DNA of 64,000 nt from Bacillus sp. AFS098217 (lineage in GTDB: Bacteria > Bacillota > Bacilli > Bacillales > Bacillaceae_G): the NCBI RefSeq assembly GCF_002551815.1, contig NZ_NVPR01000016.1, positions 95,705-159,704 on the forward strand. Direction: 5' to 3'. This document shows, one piece after another, positions 56,901 through 64,000 of this stretch. Position numbers and translations under genes: made by a program. The number at the start of each line of letters is the position of its first letter. The first letter of the stretch is position 1. The notes under the pieces were generated by a model. The model saw only the letters and a list, made by a program, of their open reading frames with translations. It made no database searches and was not told the origin of the DNA.

Positions 56901-57513
56901 AGTAAATTTAGGTGCGATTGATGAATATGAGCGTGTAGCAGAACGTCATACATTCCTATTAGAGCAGCGAGACGACTTGGAAGAAGCGAAGGCAACACTG
57001 CACCAAGTTATTACGGAAATGGATGAAGAAATGAAAAAACGTTTTTCCACTACATTCCAAGCAATCCGAACAGAGTTCCAATCAGTATTCTGTGAATTAT
57101 TTGGAGGCGGAAGAGCCGATTTAGTAATGACAAATCCGCAAGATTTATTAAATACGGGTATTGATATTGTAGCGCAGCCGCCAGGTAAGAAATTGCAAAA
57201 TTTAGGTTTACTGTCAGGTGGTGAGCGTGCTTTAACTGCAATTGCATTGCTGTTTGGTATTTTAAAAGTACGCCCTGTTCCGTTCTGCGTACTAGATGAG
57301 GTGGAAGCTGCTCTTGATGAGGCGAATGTAGTCCGTTTCGCGCAGTATTTGAAGAAGTTTAGTGATGAAACGCAGTTTATTGTTATTACACACCGAAAAG
57401 GTACAATGGAAGAATCGGATGTACTATATGGGGTAACGATGCAAGAATCAGGTGTATCTAAACTTGTTTCCGTTCGTCTGGATGATGGAGAAGAGCTGGT
57501 TACAAGCAAATAG
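53944..57513 (+). CDS. smc: Chromosome segregation SMC protein
   Basis: 1189 residues. N-terminal ATPase head with Walker A GPNGSGKSN (31-39), long coiled coil, hinge domain (about 515-670, with GGSMTGG at 658-664), return coiled coil, and C-terminal head with signature LSGGERALTA (from 1090) and VLDEVEAALDEAN. With ScpAB it compacts and segregates DNA. GTG start with gggggaaag upstream. Next is ftsY, the usual order. Confidence 0.98.
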   Translation: MFLKRLEIAGFKSFAERVSVDFVPGVTSVVGPNGSGKSNITDAIRWVLGEQSAKSLRGAKMEDIIFAGSDTRKAVNVAEVTLTLNNEDQRLPIEYNEVCVTRRVSRSGDSDFFINKQSCRLKDIIDLFMDSGMGREAFSIISQGKVEEILSSKSEERRGVFEEAAGVLKYKLRKKKAEGKLAETQENLNRVQDIIHELSSQVEPLERQASIAKDYLEKKEELEKVEVALIVYEIEELHEKWETLRSQFGHNKDEEVKMSTYLQKSEAELEELRGQLQAIDESVDSLQEVLLLSSKELEKLEGQRELLKERKQNATTHCAQLEQLIIELTEKANDYDGEIETSTEELMKFANQVKKLEQKLHENEKLLSTYAENLEEQIEHLKGDYIELLNQQASNRNELSMLEEQFKQQNSKNQRLDEENEKYVQKRMQITAKKAKFAESYEQAKEKVTSIITNIQKTEVELEKCKKQYSENETKLYQAYQFVQQARSRKEMLEEMQEDYSGFYQGVREVLKARESKLQGIEGAVAELLTVPKEYEVAMEIALGAAMQHVVVQTEEHARKAIAFLKQNRHGRATFLPQAVMKGRSLSFDQLRIVNQHPSFIGVAAELVQYNNKYENIVSNLLGTVVVAKDLRGANELAKQLQYRYRIVTVEGDVVNPGGSMTGGAVKQAKSSLLGRQRELEEWNKKLAEMEEKTSKLENFVKVLKQEIQEKEVKVNELRHSAEEERVDEQKLKEEINQLELEEHRINDRLSIYDLEIEGFLQEQVKMQGRKEELEEILANLQKEIAELDGKISALTKQKSEQHSSKEKVQTEMTELKVQAAEKQQRLSNQKEKVERLTKEKEEAQRMLVKTKEDLSFLKQEMTSNSSGEEQITNMIEKKAHDRNQTSELIRSRREQRLALQERIDHLEREVKETKGKHKYILEMLKNQEVKINRLDVELENRLQHLRETYTISFEAAKLKYTMMMPAEDARKKVKLIKLSIEELGTVNLGAIDEYERVAERHTFLLEQRDDLEEAKATLHQVITEMDEEMKKRFSTTFQAIRTEFQSVFCELFGGGRADLVMTNPQDLLNTGIDIVAQPPGKKLQNLGLLSGGERALTAIALLFGILKVRPVPFCVLDEVEAALDEANVVRFAQYLKKFSDETQFIVITHRKGTMEESDVLYGVTMQESGVSKLVSVRLDDGEELVTSK

Positions 57514-57527
57514 GAAGGATGGGAAGA

Positions 57528-58517
57528 ATGAGCTTCTTTAAAAAGTTAAAAGAAAAGATTTCAAAACAAACTGATACTGTAACAGAGAAATTTAAGCAAG
57601 GGTTAGAAAAAACGAGAAATTCATTTGCGGATAAAGTAAATGATTTAGTGTATCGCTATCGTAAAATCGATGAGGATTTCTTTGAAGAATTGGAAGAGAT
57701 TTTAATTGGTGCAGATGTTGGGGTTGCGACAGTGATGGAACTTATTGATCAGCTGAAGGAAGAAGTGCAGCGTCGTAACATTCAAGATCCAAAAGAAGTA
57801 CAAGCTGTTATCTCAGAGAAATTAGTAGGGATTTACAAAGGTGACGAAGAGTTTAGTAATGAAATGAATATGCAACAAGATCAATTAACGGTTATTTTAT
57901 TCGTTGGTGTTAACGGTGTTGGAAAAACAACAACAATTGGCAAAATGGCTCATAAGTTTAAAACAGAGGGAAAATCCGTCTTATTAGCAGCTGGGGATAC
58001 GTTCCGTGCGGGAGCAATTGAACAGCTAGAAGTATGGGGCGACCGCGTTGGTGTAGAGGTAATTAAACAAGGGTCTGGCTCTGATCCAGCAGCGGTTATG
58101 TACGATGCTGTTCAAGCAGCAAAAGCGCGTAAAGTAGATGTTTTGCTATGTGATACAGCAGGACGTTTGCAAAATAAAGTAAACTTAATGAAAGAGTTGG
58201 AAAAGGTGAAACGTGTTATTGAACGTGAAATTCCAGGTGCTCCTCATGAAGTATTACTTGTTATTGATGCAACAACAGGACAAAATGGTTTAAGTCAAGC
58301 GAAAACATTCCGCGAAGCAACGAACGTTACTGGTATTGTTTTAACAAAATTAGACGGAACTGCTAAAGGTGGTATTGTATTAGCAATCCGTAATGAGATG
58401 GATGTACCAGTAAAATTTGTTGGTCTTGGAGAGCAAATGGACGACTTACAGCAATTTGATCCAGAACAATATGTTTACGGTTTGTTTGCAAACTTAGTGG
58501 AAAAAGAAGAAGCATAA
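57528..58517 (+). CDS. ftsY: Signal recognition particle receptor FtsY
   Basis: 329 residues. A short basic N-terminal part, then the N domain (about 35-110) and GTPase G domain with GVNGVGKTT (127-135), DTAGRLQNK and TKLDGTAKGG. It docks SRP-ribosome complexes to the membrane. ATG at 57528 is 9 nt after ggaagg; the in-frame ATG at 57519 has no gap to it. A terminator follows. Confidence 0.97.
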   Translation: MSFFKKLKEKISKQTDTVTEKFKQGLEKTRNSFADKVNDLVYRYRKIDEDFFEELEEILIGADVGVATVMELIDQLKEEVQRRNIQDPKEVQAVISEKLVGIYKGDEEFSNEMNMQQDQLTVILFVGVNGVGKTTTIGKMAHKFKTEGKSVLLAAGDTFRAGAIEQLEVWGDRVGVEVIKQGSGSDPAAVMYDAVQAAKARKVDVLLCDTAGRLQNKVNLMKELEKVKRVIEREIPGAPHEVLLVIDATTGQNGLSQAKTFREATNVTGIVLTKLDGTAKGGIVLAIRNEMDVPVKFVGLGEQMDDLQQFDPEQYVYGLFANLVEKEEA

Positions 58518-58523
58518 AGTGAA

Positions 58524-58549
58524 AGAAGCGGGGCTTCCGCTTCTTTTTT
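58524..58549 (+). terminator. Terminator of ftsY
   Basis: 8-bp stem agaagcgg / ccgcttct and a T run. Confidence 0.9.
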
Positions 58550-58579
58550 ATGAAAAATATAGGATGTTAAGAAAAAAAC

Positions 58580-58608
58580 TTGACACTCTTTTATACTCCA
58601 TGTAAACT
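58580..58608 (+). promoter_or_regulatory. SigA promoter of ylxM-ffh
   Basis: TTGACA (58580-58585), 17-bp spacer, TAAACT (58603-58608), 42 nt before the ylxM start. Confidence 0.8.
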
Positions 58609-58650
58609 AATTCATGTAAAGGGAAATCACTTAACAAAGGATGATCCAAC

Positions 58651-58983
58651 ATGCTCGAAAAAACAACGAGAATGAATTATTTATTTGATTTTTATCAATC
58701 GTTGTTAACGCAAAAACAAAGAAGTTATATGTCGCTTTATTATTTAGATGATTTATCTCTTGGTGAAATTGCGGAAGAATTTGATGTAAGTCGCCAAGCC
58801 GTGTATGATAACATTAAACGGACTGAAGCGATGCTTGAAGAATATGAAGAGAAATTAGTATTACTTCAAAAGTTTCAAGAGCGACAGCGACTTGTTGCAA
58901 GGCTAAAACAGCTAATCAGCGAAGAAGAGCATGTGAATGAAGAAATGAAACAAGTTGTTGAAGCTATCGAAAAATTAGATTAG
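58651..58983 (+). CDS. ylxM: UPF0122 helix-turn-helix protein YlxM
   Basis: 110 residues of the UPF0122/YlxM family. A sigma-region-4-like helix-turn-helix ([20 protein letters not shown], followed by AVYDNIKR) and a C-terminal helix. Found next to ffh across Firmicutes; the streptococcal form binds SRP parts and modulates their GTPase cycle. ATG with aaggatg upstream. 12 nt before ffh. Confidence 0.93.
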   Translation: MLEKTTRMNYLFDFYQSLLTQKQRSYMSLYYLDDLSLGEIAEEFDVSRQAVYDNIKRTEAMLEEYEEKLVLLQKFQERQRLVARLKQLISEEEHVNEEMKQVVEAIEKLD

Positions 58984-58995
58984 GAGGGCGGCAAT

Positions 58996-60345
58996 ATGGC
59001 ATTTGAAGGATTAGCCGACCGACTTCAACAGACGATGCAAAAAATCCGCGGCAAAGGAAAAGTTTCCGAAGCCGATGTAAAAGAAATGATGAGAGAAGTT
59101 CGTCTAGCTCTTTTAGAAGCGGATGTTAACTTTAAAGTAGTAAAAGATTTTGTAAAGCGTGTGTCTGAGCGTGCTGTCGGACAAGATGTAATGAAGAGTT
59201 TGACACCTGGACAACAAGTAATTAAAGTTGTACAGGAAGAACTTACAGAACTTATGGGCGGAGAGCAAAGTAAAATTGCTGTCGCTAATAAGCCACCAAC
59301 TGTCATTATGATGGTTGGACTGCAAGGTGCAGGTAAAACAACGACAACAGGTAAACTTGCGAATTTGCTTCGTAAAAAGCACAATCGTAAACCGATGCTT
59401 GTTGCAGCTGATATTTATCGTCCTGCAGCAATTAAACAGCTTGAAACATTAGGGAAGCAATTGGATATGCCTGTTTTCTCATTAGGAGATCAAGTAAGTC
59501 CTGTTGAAATTGCAAAACAAGCGATTGCAAAAGCGAAAGAAGATCATCATGATTATGTTTTAATTGATACTGCAGGTCGTCTGCATATTGATGAAGAACT
59601 AATGGATGAACTAGCGAAAGTGAAAGAAGTTGCGAACCCGGATGAAATCTTCCTAGTTGTCGATGCGATGACAGGACAAGATGCGGTCAATGTTGCACAA
59701 AGCTTCCATGATCAGCTAGGTTTAACAGGTGTTGTTTTAACGAAATTAGATGGTGATACGCGCGGTGGTGCAGCATTATCTATTAAAGCAGTAACAAATA
59801 CACCGATTAAATTTGCTGGTATGGGTGAGAAATTAGATGCAATTGAAGCATTCCATCCTGAACGCATGGCATCTCGTATTTTAGGGATGGGTGACGTTCT
59901 AACATTAATTGAAAAGGCGCAAGCTACAGTTGATGAAGAAAAAGCAAAAGAACTTGAGCAGAAAATGCGTACGCTTTCGTTTACGCTTGACGATTTCCTT
60001 GAGCAACTTGGACAAGTGCGTCAACTTGGGCCACTTGATGAATTGCTAGGAATGCTTCCTGGTGCAAATAAAATTAAAGGGCTGAAAAATGCACAAGTTG
60101 ATGAAAAACAAATTGGGCATATTGAGGCAATTATTCGTTCTATGACAATAGTAGAGCGAGAACAACCGGAAATAATCAATGCTAGTCGTAAAAAGCGTAT
60201 TGCCAAAGGTAGCGGTACAACCGTACAAGAAATTAATCGTCTACTCAAACAGTTTGAAGATATGAAAAAAATGATGAAGACGATGACTGGCATGCAAAAA
60301 GGTAAGAAAAAGGGACTAGGTGGATTGAAGTTTCCATTTATGTAA
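58996..60345 (+). CDS. ffh: Signal recognition particle protein Ffh
   Basis: 449 residues. N domain, GTPase domain with GLQGAGKTT (108-116), DTAGRLHIDEE and TKLDGDTRGG, and the methionine-rich M domain (from about 320) ending in MTGMQKGKKKGLGG, which binds 4.5S/scRNA and signal sequences. RBS taggagggcgg. Confidence 0.98.
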   Translation: MAFEGLADRLQQTMQKIRGKGKVSEADVKEMMREVRLALLEADVNFKVVKDFVKRVSERAVGQDVMKSLTPGQQVIKVVQEELTELMGGEQSKIAVANKPPTVIMMVGLQGAGKTTTTGKLANLLRKKHNRKPMLVAADIYRPAAIKQLETLGKQLDMPVFSLGDQVSPVEIAKQAIAKAKEDHHDYVLIDTAGRLHIDEELMDELAKVKEVANPDEIFLVVDAMTGQDAVNVAQSFHDQLGLTGVVLTKLDGDTRGGAALSIKAVTNTPIKFAGMGEKLDAIEAFHPERMASRILGMGDVLTLIEKAQATVDEEKAKELEQKMRTLSFTLDDFLEQLGQVRQLGPLDELLGMLPGANKIKGLKNAQVDEKQIGHIEAIIRSMTIVEREQPEIINASRKKRIAKGSGTTVQEINRLLKQFEDMKKMMKTMTGMQKGKKKGLGGLKFPFM

Positions 60346-60446
60346 GGAAAAAAAGATGGCTCTGTTAAGAAAAAATACTTTACAAAGCAATAGTCTTTTT
60401 GCTAATATAATTATCTGTGTGAAATAAATTCGGAGGTGCTTTATAA

Positions 60447-60719
60447 ATGGCAGTTAAAATTCGTTTAAAACGTATGGGAGCTAAAAAAACTCCTTTCTAT
60501 CGTGTAGTTGTTGCAGATTCTCGTTCTCCTCGTGACGGACGTTTCATCGAGGAAATTGGTACTTACAATCCAGTTGCTCAACCAGCTGAAGTGAAAATCA
60601 ATGAAGAAGCAGCATTAAAATGGTTAGGAAATGGTGCGAAACCATCTGATACAGTTCGCAATCTTTTCTCTACTCAAGGTATCATGGAGAAATTCCACTT
60701 ATCTAAACAAGGTAAGTAA
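60447..60719 (+). CDS. rpsP: Ribosomal protein S16
   Basis: 90 residues. [20 protein letters not shown] and [20 protein letters not shown] are typical of bS16, part of 30S assembly. RBS cggaggtg. A TATAAT (60406-60411) lies upstream but without a well-spaced -35. It heads the khpA-rimM-trmD-rplS set. Confidence 0.97.
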   Translation: MAVKIRLKRMGAKKTPFYRVVVADSRSPRDGRFIEEIGTYNPVAQPAEVKINEEAALKWLGNGAKPSDTVRNLFSTQGIMEKFHLSKQGK

Positions 60720-60733
60720 TTGAGGCAATGGCT

Positions 60734-60961
60734 ATGAAAGAGTTAATCGAAACGATCGTCAAGCCTCTTGTAGATTATCCTGAAGATGTAAAGGTTACAC
60801 AGGAACTTTGCAACGGAGAGATAAAGTATCGATTAACCGTACATCCTGAGGATGTTGGAAAAGTCATTGGGAAGCAAGGGCGTGTTGCAAAAGCAATTCG
60901 AATGCTCTTGTATTCAGTGGGACATCATAATCATGAAAAAGTTACACTGGAAATTCAATAG
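60734..60961 (+). CDS. khpA: KH-domain RNA-binding protein KhpA (YlqC)
   Basis: 75 residues. Single KH domain with the GxxG loop in GKVIGKQGRVAKAIR (about 46-60). KhpA works with KhpB in RNA binding and cell-size control. ATG at 60734 is chosen because gagg (60722-60725) is 8 nt away; an ATG at 60728 is only 2 nt away. Confidence 0.93.
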   Translation: MKELIETIVKPLVDYPEDVKVTQELCNGEIKYRLTVHPEDVGKVIGKQGRVAKAIRMLLYSVGHHNHEKVTLEIQ

Positions 60962-60965
60962 GTGT

Positions 60966-61002
60966 GAAAAGGGCGAGGATTTATTCCTCTCCCTTTTTTA
61001 AC
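60966..61002 (+). terminator. Terminator after khpA
   Basis: aaaaggg-gagga / tcctc-cccttttt stem with T run. Confidence 0.88.
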
Positions 61003-61081
61003 ATTTTAAGAGAAATTGCATTGTCCATATATAGAATGGAGATGCTTAACTTATATAGAAAACAGGGGTGACGTGCTGTTT

Positions 61082-61597
61082 ATGACAAAATGGTTTAACG
61101 TAGGAAAAATTGTAAATACTCATGGTGTTAAGGGAGAAATCCGTGTCATTTCTCGTACTGACTTTCCGGAAGAACGATATAAAGTAGGAAATACATTATA
61201 CATATGGAATGATAAGGAGAAAACTCCGCTTCCTGTAAAAGTAACTACTCATCGTCAGCATAAGACATTTGATTTATTGACATTTGAAGGGTTTAACAAT
61301 GTAGATGAAGTAGAAAAGTTTAAAGGTTCTTTACTAAAGGTTCCAGAAGAGCAACTTGGTGAACTTGCTGAAGGTGAGTACTATTACCATGAAATTATTG
61401 GGTGTAAAGTAGTAACAGAAGATGGTGAAGAGCTGGGAACAATAAAAGAAATTCTATCTCCTGGTGCAAATGATGTATGGGTAATTAAACGTCCAAAAGG
61501 ACAAGAACTTTTAATTCCGTACATTGATGATGTTGTGCTGCAAGTTAACGTTGAAAATAAATTGGTAACCATTCATGTAATGGAAGGATTGCTATAA
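61082..61597 (+). CDS. rimM: Ribosome maturation factor RimM
   Basis: 171 residues. N-terminal RimM domain ([19 protein letters not shown]) and C-terminal PRC-barrel ([32 protein letters not shown]). It binds S19 during 30S head assembly. ATG at 61082 gives the standard N-terminus; the ggggtg at 61065 is 12-13 nt away and nearer to a GTG at 61073, so the start is less sure. Overlaps trmD by 1 nt. Confidence 0.95.
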   Translation: MTKWFNVGKIVNTHGVKGEIRVISRTDFPEERYKVGNTLYIWNDKEKTPLPVKVTTHRQHKTFDLLTFEGFNNVDEVEKFKGSLLKVPEEQLGELAEGEYYYHEIIGCKVVTEDGEELGTIKEILSPGANDVWVIKRPKGQELLIPYIDDVVLQVNVENKLVTIHVMEGLL

Positions 61598-62331
61598 TGA
61601 AAATTGACATTTTAACATTATTTCCAGAGATGTTTACTGGTGTGTTTGGATCTTCGATTTTAAAAAAAGCGCAAGAAAAAGAAGCTGTATCGCTTAGAGT
61701 TGTAAATTTTCGTGATTATACGACAAGTAAGCATAACAGTGTAGATGATTATCCGTACGGCGGGGGCGCTGGTATGGTGTTAACTCCACAGCCTATCTTT
61801 GATGCTGTAGAAGAATTAATGAAAGATACAGAATGTAAACCAAGAGTTGTATTAATGTGTCCACAAGGAGAACGATTAACGCAGAAAAAGGCAGAAGAAC
61901 TTGCAGGGGAAGAGCATGTTATTTTTGTGTGTGGTCATTATGAAGGTTATGATGAACGAATTCGTGAACATCTTGTAACAGATGAGATTTCTATTGGTGA
62001 TTATGTATTAACAGGTGGGGAATTAGCATCTATGGTTGTTACAGATAGTGTTGTACGTCTTTTGCCAGGGGTACTTGGAAATCAAAACTCACAGGTGGAA
62101 GATTCTTTTAGTACAGGCTTATTAGAACATCCGCATTATACACGTCCAGCCGATTTTCGTGGCATGAAGGTACCGGATGTGCTTATGTCAGGGAACCATA
62201 AGAATATTGAAGAATGGCGTCATAAGGAATCGTTGCGACGTACCTATACGCGTAGACCAGATTTACTTGAAGAACGCAGGCTATCAAAGCAAGAAGCGAC
62301 TTGGCTTAAGCAAATTAAAGAAGAGCAGTAA
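61597..62331 (+). CDS. trmD: tRNA (guanine-37-N1) methyltransferase TrmD
   Basis: 244 residues of the SPOUT class with a trefoil knot. [27 protein letters not shown] and [20 protein letters not shown] are hallmark sites. It makes m1G37 and prevents frameshifting. Start shares its A with the rimM stop. Confidence 0.97.
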   Translation: MKIDILTLFPEMFTGVFGSSILKKAQEKEAVSLRVVNFRDYTTSKHNSVDDYPYGGGAGMVLTPQPIFDAVEELMKDTECKPRVVLMCPQGERLTQKKAEELAGEEHVIFVCGHYEGYDERIREHLVTDEISIGDYVLTGGELASMVVTDSVVRLLPGVLGNQNSQVEDSFSTGLLEHPHYTRPADFRGMKVPDVLMSGNHKNIEEWRHKESLRRTYTRRPDLLEERRLSKQEATWLKQIKEEQ

Positions 62332-62350
62332 GAACTTCATATATTTTCTA

Positions 62351-62379
62351 TTGCAACAGGCCTAGCAATATGCTATTAT
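62351..62379 (+). promoter_or_regulatory. SigA promoter of rplS
   Basis: TTGCAA (62351-62356), 17-bp spacer, TATTAT (62374-62379). Confidence 0.7.
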
Positions 62380-62470
62380 AACATTTGTGCTACTGAAAGC
62401 AGTAGCCGTATTAACGATGTTCCGCTGTAATTTATGAATGACTTTATAAGAGCATCTGTTTAAAGGAGAG
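62380..62470 (+). ncRNA. L19-type ribosomal leader RNA
   Basis: Folds as aacat / atgtt around a ctactg-aaag-cagtag hairpin (62380-62422), followed by ttat..ataa. Position right before rplS fits the L19 leader family of Bacillus, thought to be bound by L19 itself. Family match is from memory. Confidence 0.6.
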
Positions 62471-62478
62471 AATTGAAT

Positions 62479-62823
62479 ATGCAACAATTAATCGCAGATA
62501 TTACAAAAGGCCAATTAAAAACTGACCTACCTTCATTCCGTCCTGGTGACACTTTACGTGTACACGTAAAAGTAGTTGAGGGTACTCGTGAGAGAATTCA
62601 GCTTTTTGAAGGTGTTGTAATTAAACGTCGTGGTGGCGGAATTAGCGAAACGTTCACAGTTCGTAAGATTTCTTACGGCGTAGGTGTAGAGCGTACATTC
62701 CCAGTTCACACACCAAGAATCGCGAAAATCGAAGTACTTCGCCGTGGTAAAGTACGTCGTGCTAAGTTATACTACTTACGTAACCTTCGCGGTAAAAAAG
62801 CACGTATTAAAGAAATTCGATAA
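62479..62823 (+). CDS. rplS: Ribosomal protein L19
   Basis: 114 residues, standard length. [32 protein letters not shown] and [19 protein letters not shown] are conserved bL19 sites at the 30S-50S bridge. ATG at 62479 follows aaggagag at about 9 nt; the in-frame TTG at 62473 is too near. Confidence 0.98.
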   Translation: MQQLIADITKGQLKTDLPSFRPGDTLRVHVKVVEGTRERIQLFEGVVIKRRGGGISETFTVRKISYGVGVERTFPVHTPRIAKIEVLRRGKVRRAKLYYLRNLRGKKARIKEIR

Positions 62824-62832
62824 GACATGTAT

Positions 62833-62863
62833 GGGAGCTTGTAAATGCACAAGCTCCCTTTTT
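62833..62863 (+). terminator. Terminator of rplS
   Basis: 10-bp stem gggagcttgt / acaagctccc and five Ts. Confidence 0.92.
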
Positions 62864-62881
62864 CCAATCTATATGAAATTT

Positions 62882-62890
62882 TGATATAAT
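62882..62890 (+). promoter_or_regulatory. Extended -10 promoter of lepB
   Basis: TGATATAAT is an extended -10. The matching -35 (tttcca at 62861, spacer 18) is weak. 35 nt before the lepB start. Confidence 0.6.
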
Positions 62891-62924
62891 ACGAGCAGCG
62901 TACATAACTGTGGAGGGGTAAAGC

Positions 62925-63476
62925 ATGAAAAAAGAAAAGAGTTCGCTTTGGGAATGGATAAAAGCAATTTTGATTGCTGTTGTGTTAGCAGCTGTGATTA
63001 GACAGTTTTTCTTTGCGCCCATTCTTGTAGATGGTGTCTCGATGTCACCGACGCTTCATGACCGTGATCGGATGATTGTTAATAAAATCGGTTATCACAT
63101 TGGTGAACCGAAACGTTTTGATATAATTGTATTTCGAGCAACGGAAGAGAAAGATTATATTAAACGTGTTATTGGCTTACCAGGCGATGAGGTTGAATAT
63201 CGTAACGATACACTCTATATTAACGGAAAACCCTATGAGGAACCGTATTTAGACAAGCAGAAAAAACAACTTTCTGACGGACCGCTTACATATGATTTCA
63301 AACTTGAAGAAATTACAGGTAAAAAAACCGTTCCAGAAGGTCAATTATTTGTATTAGGTGATAATCGTCGTTTTAGTAAAGATAGTCGTACGATTGGCAC
63401 GGTTAAGATGGACCAAGTAATAGGAAAAGCAAATATGTTATATTGGCCATTAAAGGATGCACGTATTGTGAAATAA
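62925..63476 (+). CDS. lepB: Type I signal peptidase
   Basis: 183 residues. N-terminal membrane segment (about 9-29), catalytic S39 in DGVSMSPTL, K80 in DYIKRVIGLPGDEV and GDNRRFSKDSRTIG near the end. It cleaves signal peptides outside the membrane. Size fits the Bacillus SipS type, of which several paralogues usually exist. ATG preceded by tggagggg. Confidence 0.95.
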   Translation: MKKEKSSLWEWIKAILIAVVLAAVIRQFFFAPILVDGVSMSPTLHDRDRMIVNKIGYHIGEPKRFDIIVFRATEEKDYIKRVIGLPGDEVEYRNDTLYINGKPYEEPYLDKQKKQLSDGPLTYDFKLEEITGKKTVPEGQLFVLGDNRRFSKDSRTIGTVKMDQVIGKANMLYWPLKDARIVK

Positions 63477-63497
63477 ACAAAAAAAGAAGGTGGCAAC

Positions 63498-64000
63498 ATG
63501 GCAATTCAGTGGTTTCCAGGGCATATGGCAAAAGCTAGGCGCCAAGTAACAGAAAAGTTAAAGTTAATTGATGTTGTAATTGAACTTGTAGATGCACGTT
63601 TACCTTTATCTTCTCGAAATCCAATGATCGATGAAATTATTACACATAAGCCGAGACTAGTTGTTTTAAATAAAGCCGATATGGCAGATGATCGTTTGAC
63701 GAAACAATGGATCGCTTATTTTGAAGAGCAGGGTCATAAAGCAATTTCAATTAATGCACAGGCCGGACAAGGTATGAAAGAAATTACAGCTGCTTGTAAA
63801 GTACTTGTAAAAGAAAAGTTTGATAAAATGATTGCAAAAGGGATTAAACCAAGAGCGATTCGTGCATTAATCGTCGGTATTCCAAATGTCGGTAAATCTA
63901 CTTTGATTAATAAATTAGCGAAGAAAAACATTGCGAAAACAGGCGATCGTCCTGGTGTTACAACAGCACAGCAATGGATTAAAGTAGGAAAGGAAATGGA
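63498..64000 (+). CDS. rbgA: Ribosome biogenesis GTPase RbgA (3' end outside window)
   Basis: First 167 codons of ylqF; the frame is still open at the window edge. [16 protein letters not shown] is the usual start. Circularly permuted GTPase: G4 NKAD (58-61) comes before G1 GIPNVGKST (127-135), followed by [12 protein letters not shown] (switch region). RbgA acts late in 50S assembly. ATG has aagaaggtgg upstream. The C-terminal domain cannot be judged. Confidence 0.95.
   Translation, partial: MAIQWFPGHMAKARRQVTEKLKLIDVVIELVDARLPLSSRNPMIDEIITHKPRLVVLNKADMADDRLTKQWIAYFEEQGHKAISINAQAGQGMKEITAACKVLVKEKFDKMIAKGIKPRAIRALIVGIPNVGKSTLINKLAKKNIAKTGDRPGVTTAQQWIKVGKEM

Noticed and set aside
57519-57527. 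ftsY start at ATG 57519
   Set aside because: The ggaagg site directly touches this codon; ATG 57528 has correct spacing.

Overview
The window is a low-GC Firmicute chromosome segment. Its gene order (sigG-ylmCDE-sepF-ylmGH-divIVA-ileS-ylyA-lspA-rluD-pyr operon, then yloB-yloC-remA-gmk-rpoZ-coaBC-priA-def-fmt-rsmB-rlmN-prpC-prkC-rsgA-rpe-thiN-spoVM-rpmB-yloU-fakA-recG-fapR-plsX-fabDG-acpP-rnc-smc-ftsY-ylxM-ffh-rpsP-khpA-rimM-trmD-rplS-lepB-rbgA) is that of Bacillus. The protein sequences look most like the Bacillus cereus group. The sporulation genes (sigG, ylmC, spoVM) and a T-box leader fit this. Species cannot be fixed by eye.

Layout. Positions 1-4454 hold the 3' end of sigG and the ylm/sepF/divIVA division cluster. 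4509-7613 is a T-box-controlled ileS. 7818-9648 holds ylyA, lspA and an RluD-type pseudouridine synthase. 9651-21533 is a complete de novo pyrimidine operon (pyrR-pyrP-pyrB-pyrC-carA-carB-pyrK-pyrD-pyrF-pyrE) with one promoter and three PyrR-type attenuators. 21625-25801 is a minus-strand block (DUF2651 membrane protein, DinB-like protein, M24 peptidase, rqcH) and is the most accessory-looking part. 25906-44278 returns to the plus strand: calcium ATPase, remA, nucleotide/CoA metabolism, replication restart, translation start and rRNA modification, the PrpC/PrkC phosphatase-kinase pair, ribosome assembly, thiamine and spore coat functions. rpmB (minus) breaks the run at 44348-44536. 44915-64000 holds fatty-acid kinase, recG, the FapR-controlled lipid genes, RNase III, SMC, the SRP pathway, ribosomal proteins with their maturation factors, signal peptidase and a truncated rbgA.

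Functional groups. The window links envelope growth (SepF, DivIVA, LspA, LepB, the plsX-fab genes, PrkC) with translation (IleS, Def, Fmt, RsmB, RlmN, RsgA, RimM, TrmD, L28, L19, S16, RbgA, RqcH). Most genes are packed with ATGA-type overlaps. Regulation visible in the sequence includes a T-box, three pyr attenuators, a FapR operator on a SigA promoter, an L19-type leader and many intrinsic terminators.

Unexplained structure is concentrated between genes. It includes a GC-rich inverted-repeat element plus two related stem-loops before rsgA, a junction-like RNA followed by a terminator between rpe and thiN, and a close sigma-54-type promoter match before the M24 peptidase. There is also a duplicated promoter-like block before yloU and a hairpin-filled gap between fakA and recG. 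I found no CRISPR array, tRNA, rRNA, insertion-sequence transposase or prophage gene. I see no clearly new multi-gene system; the novel candidates are regulatory RNA or DNA elements.
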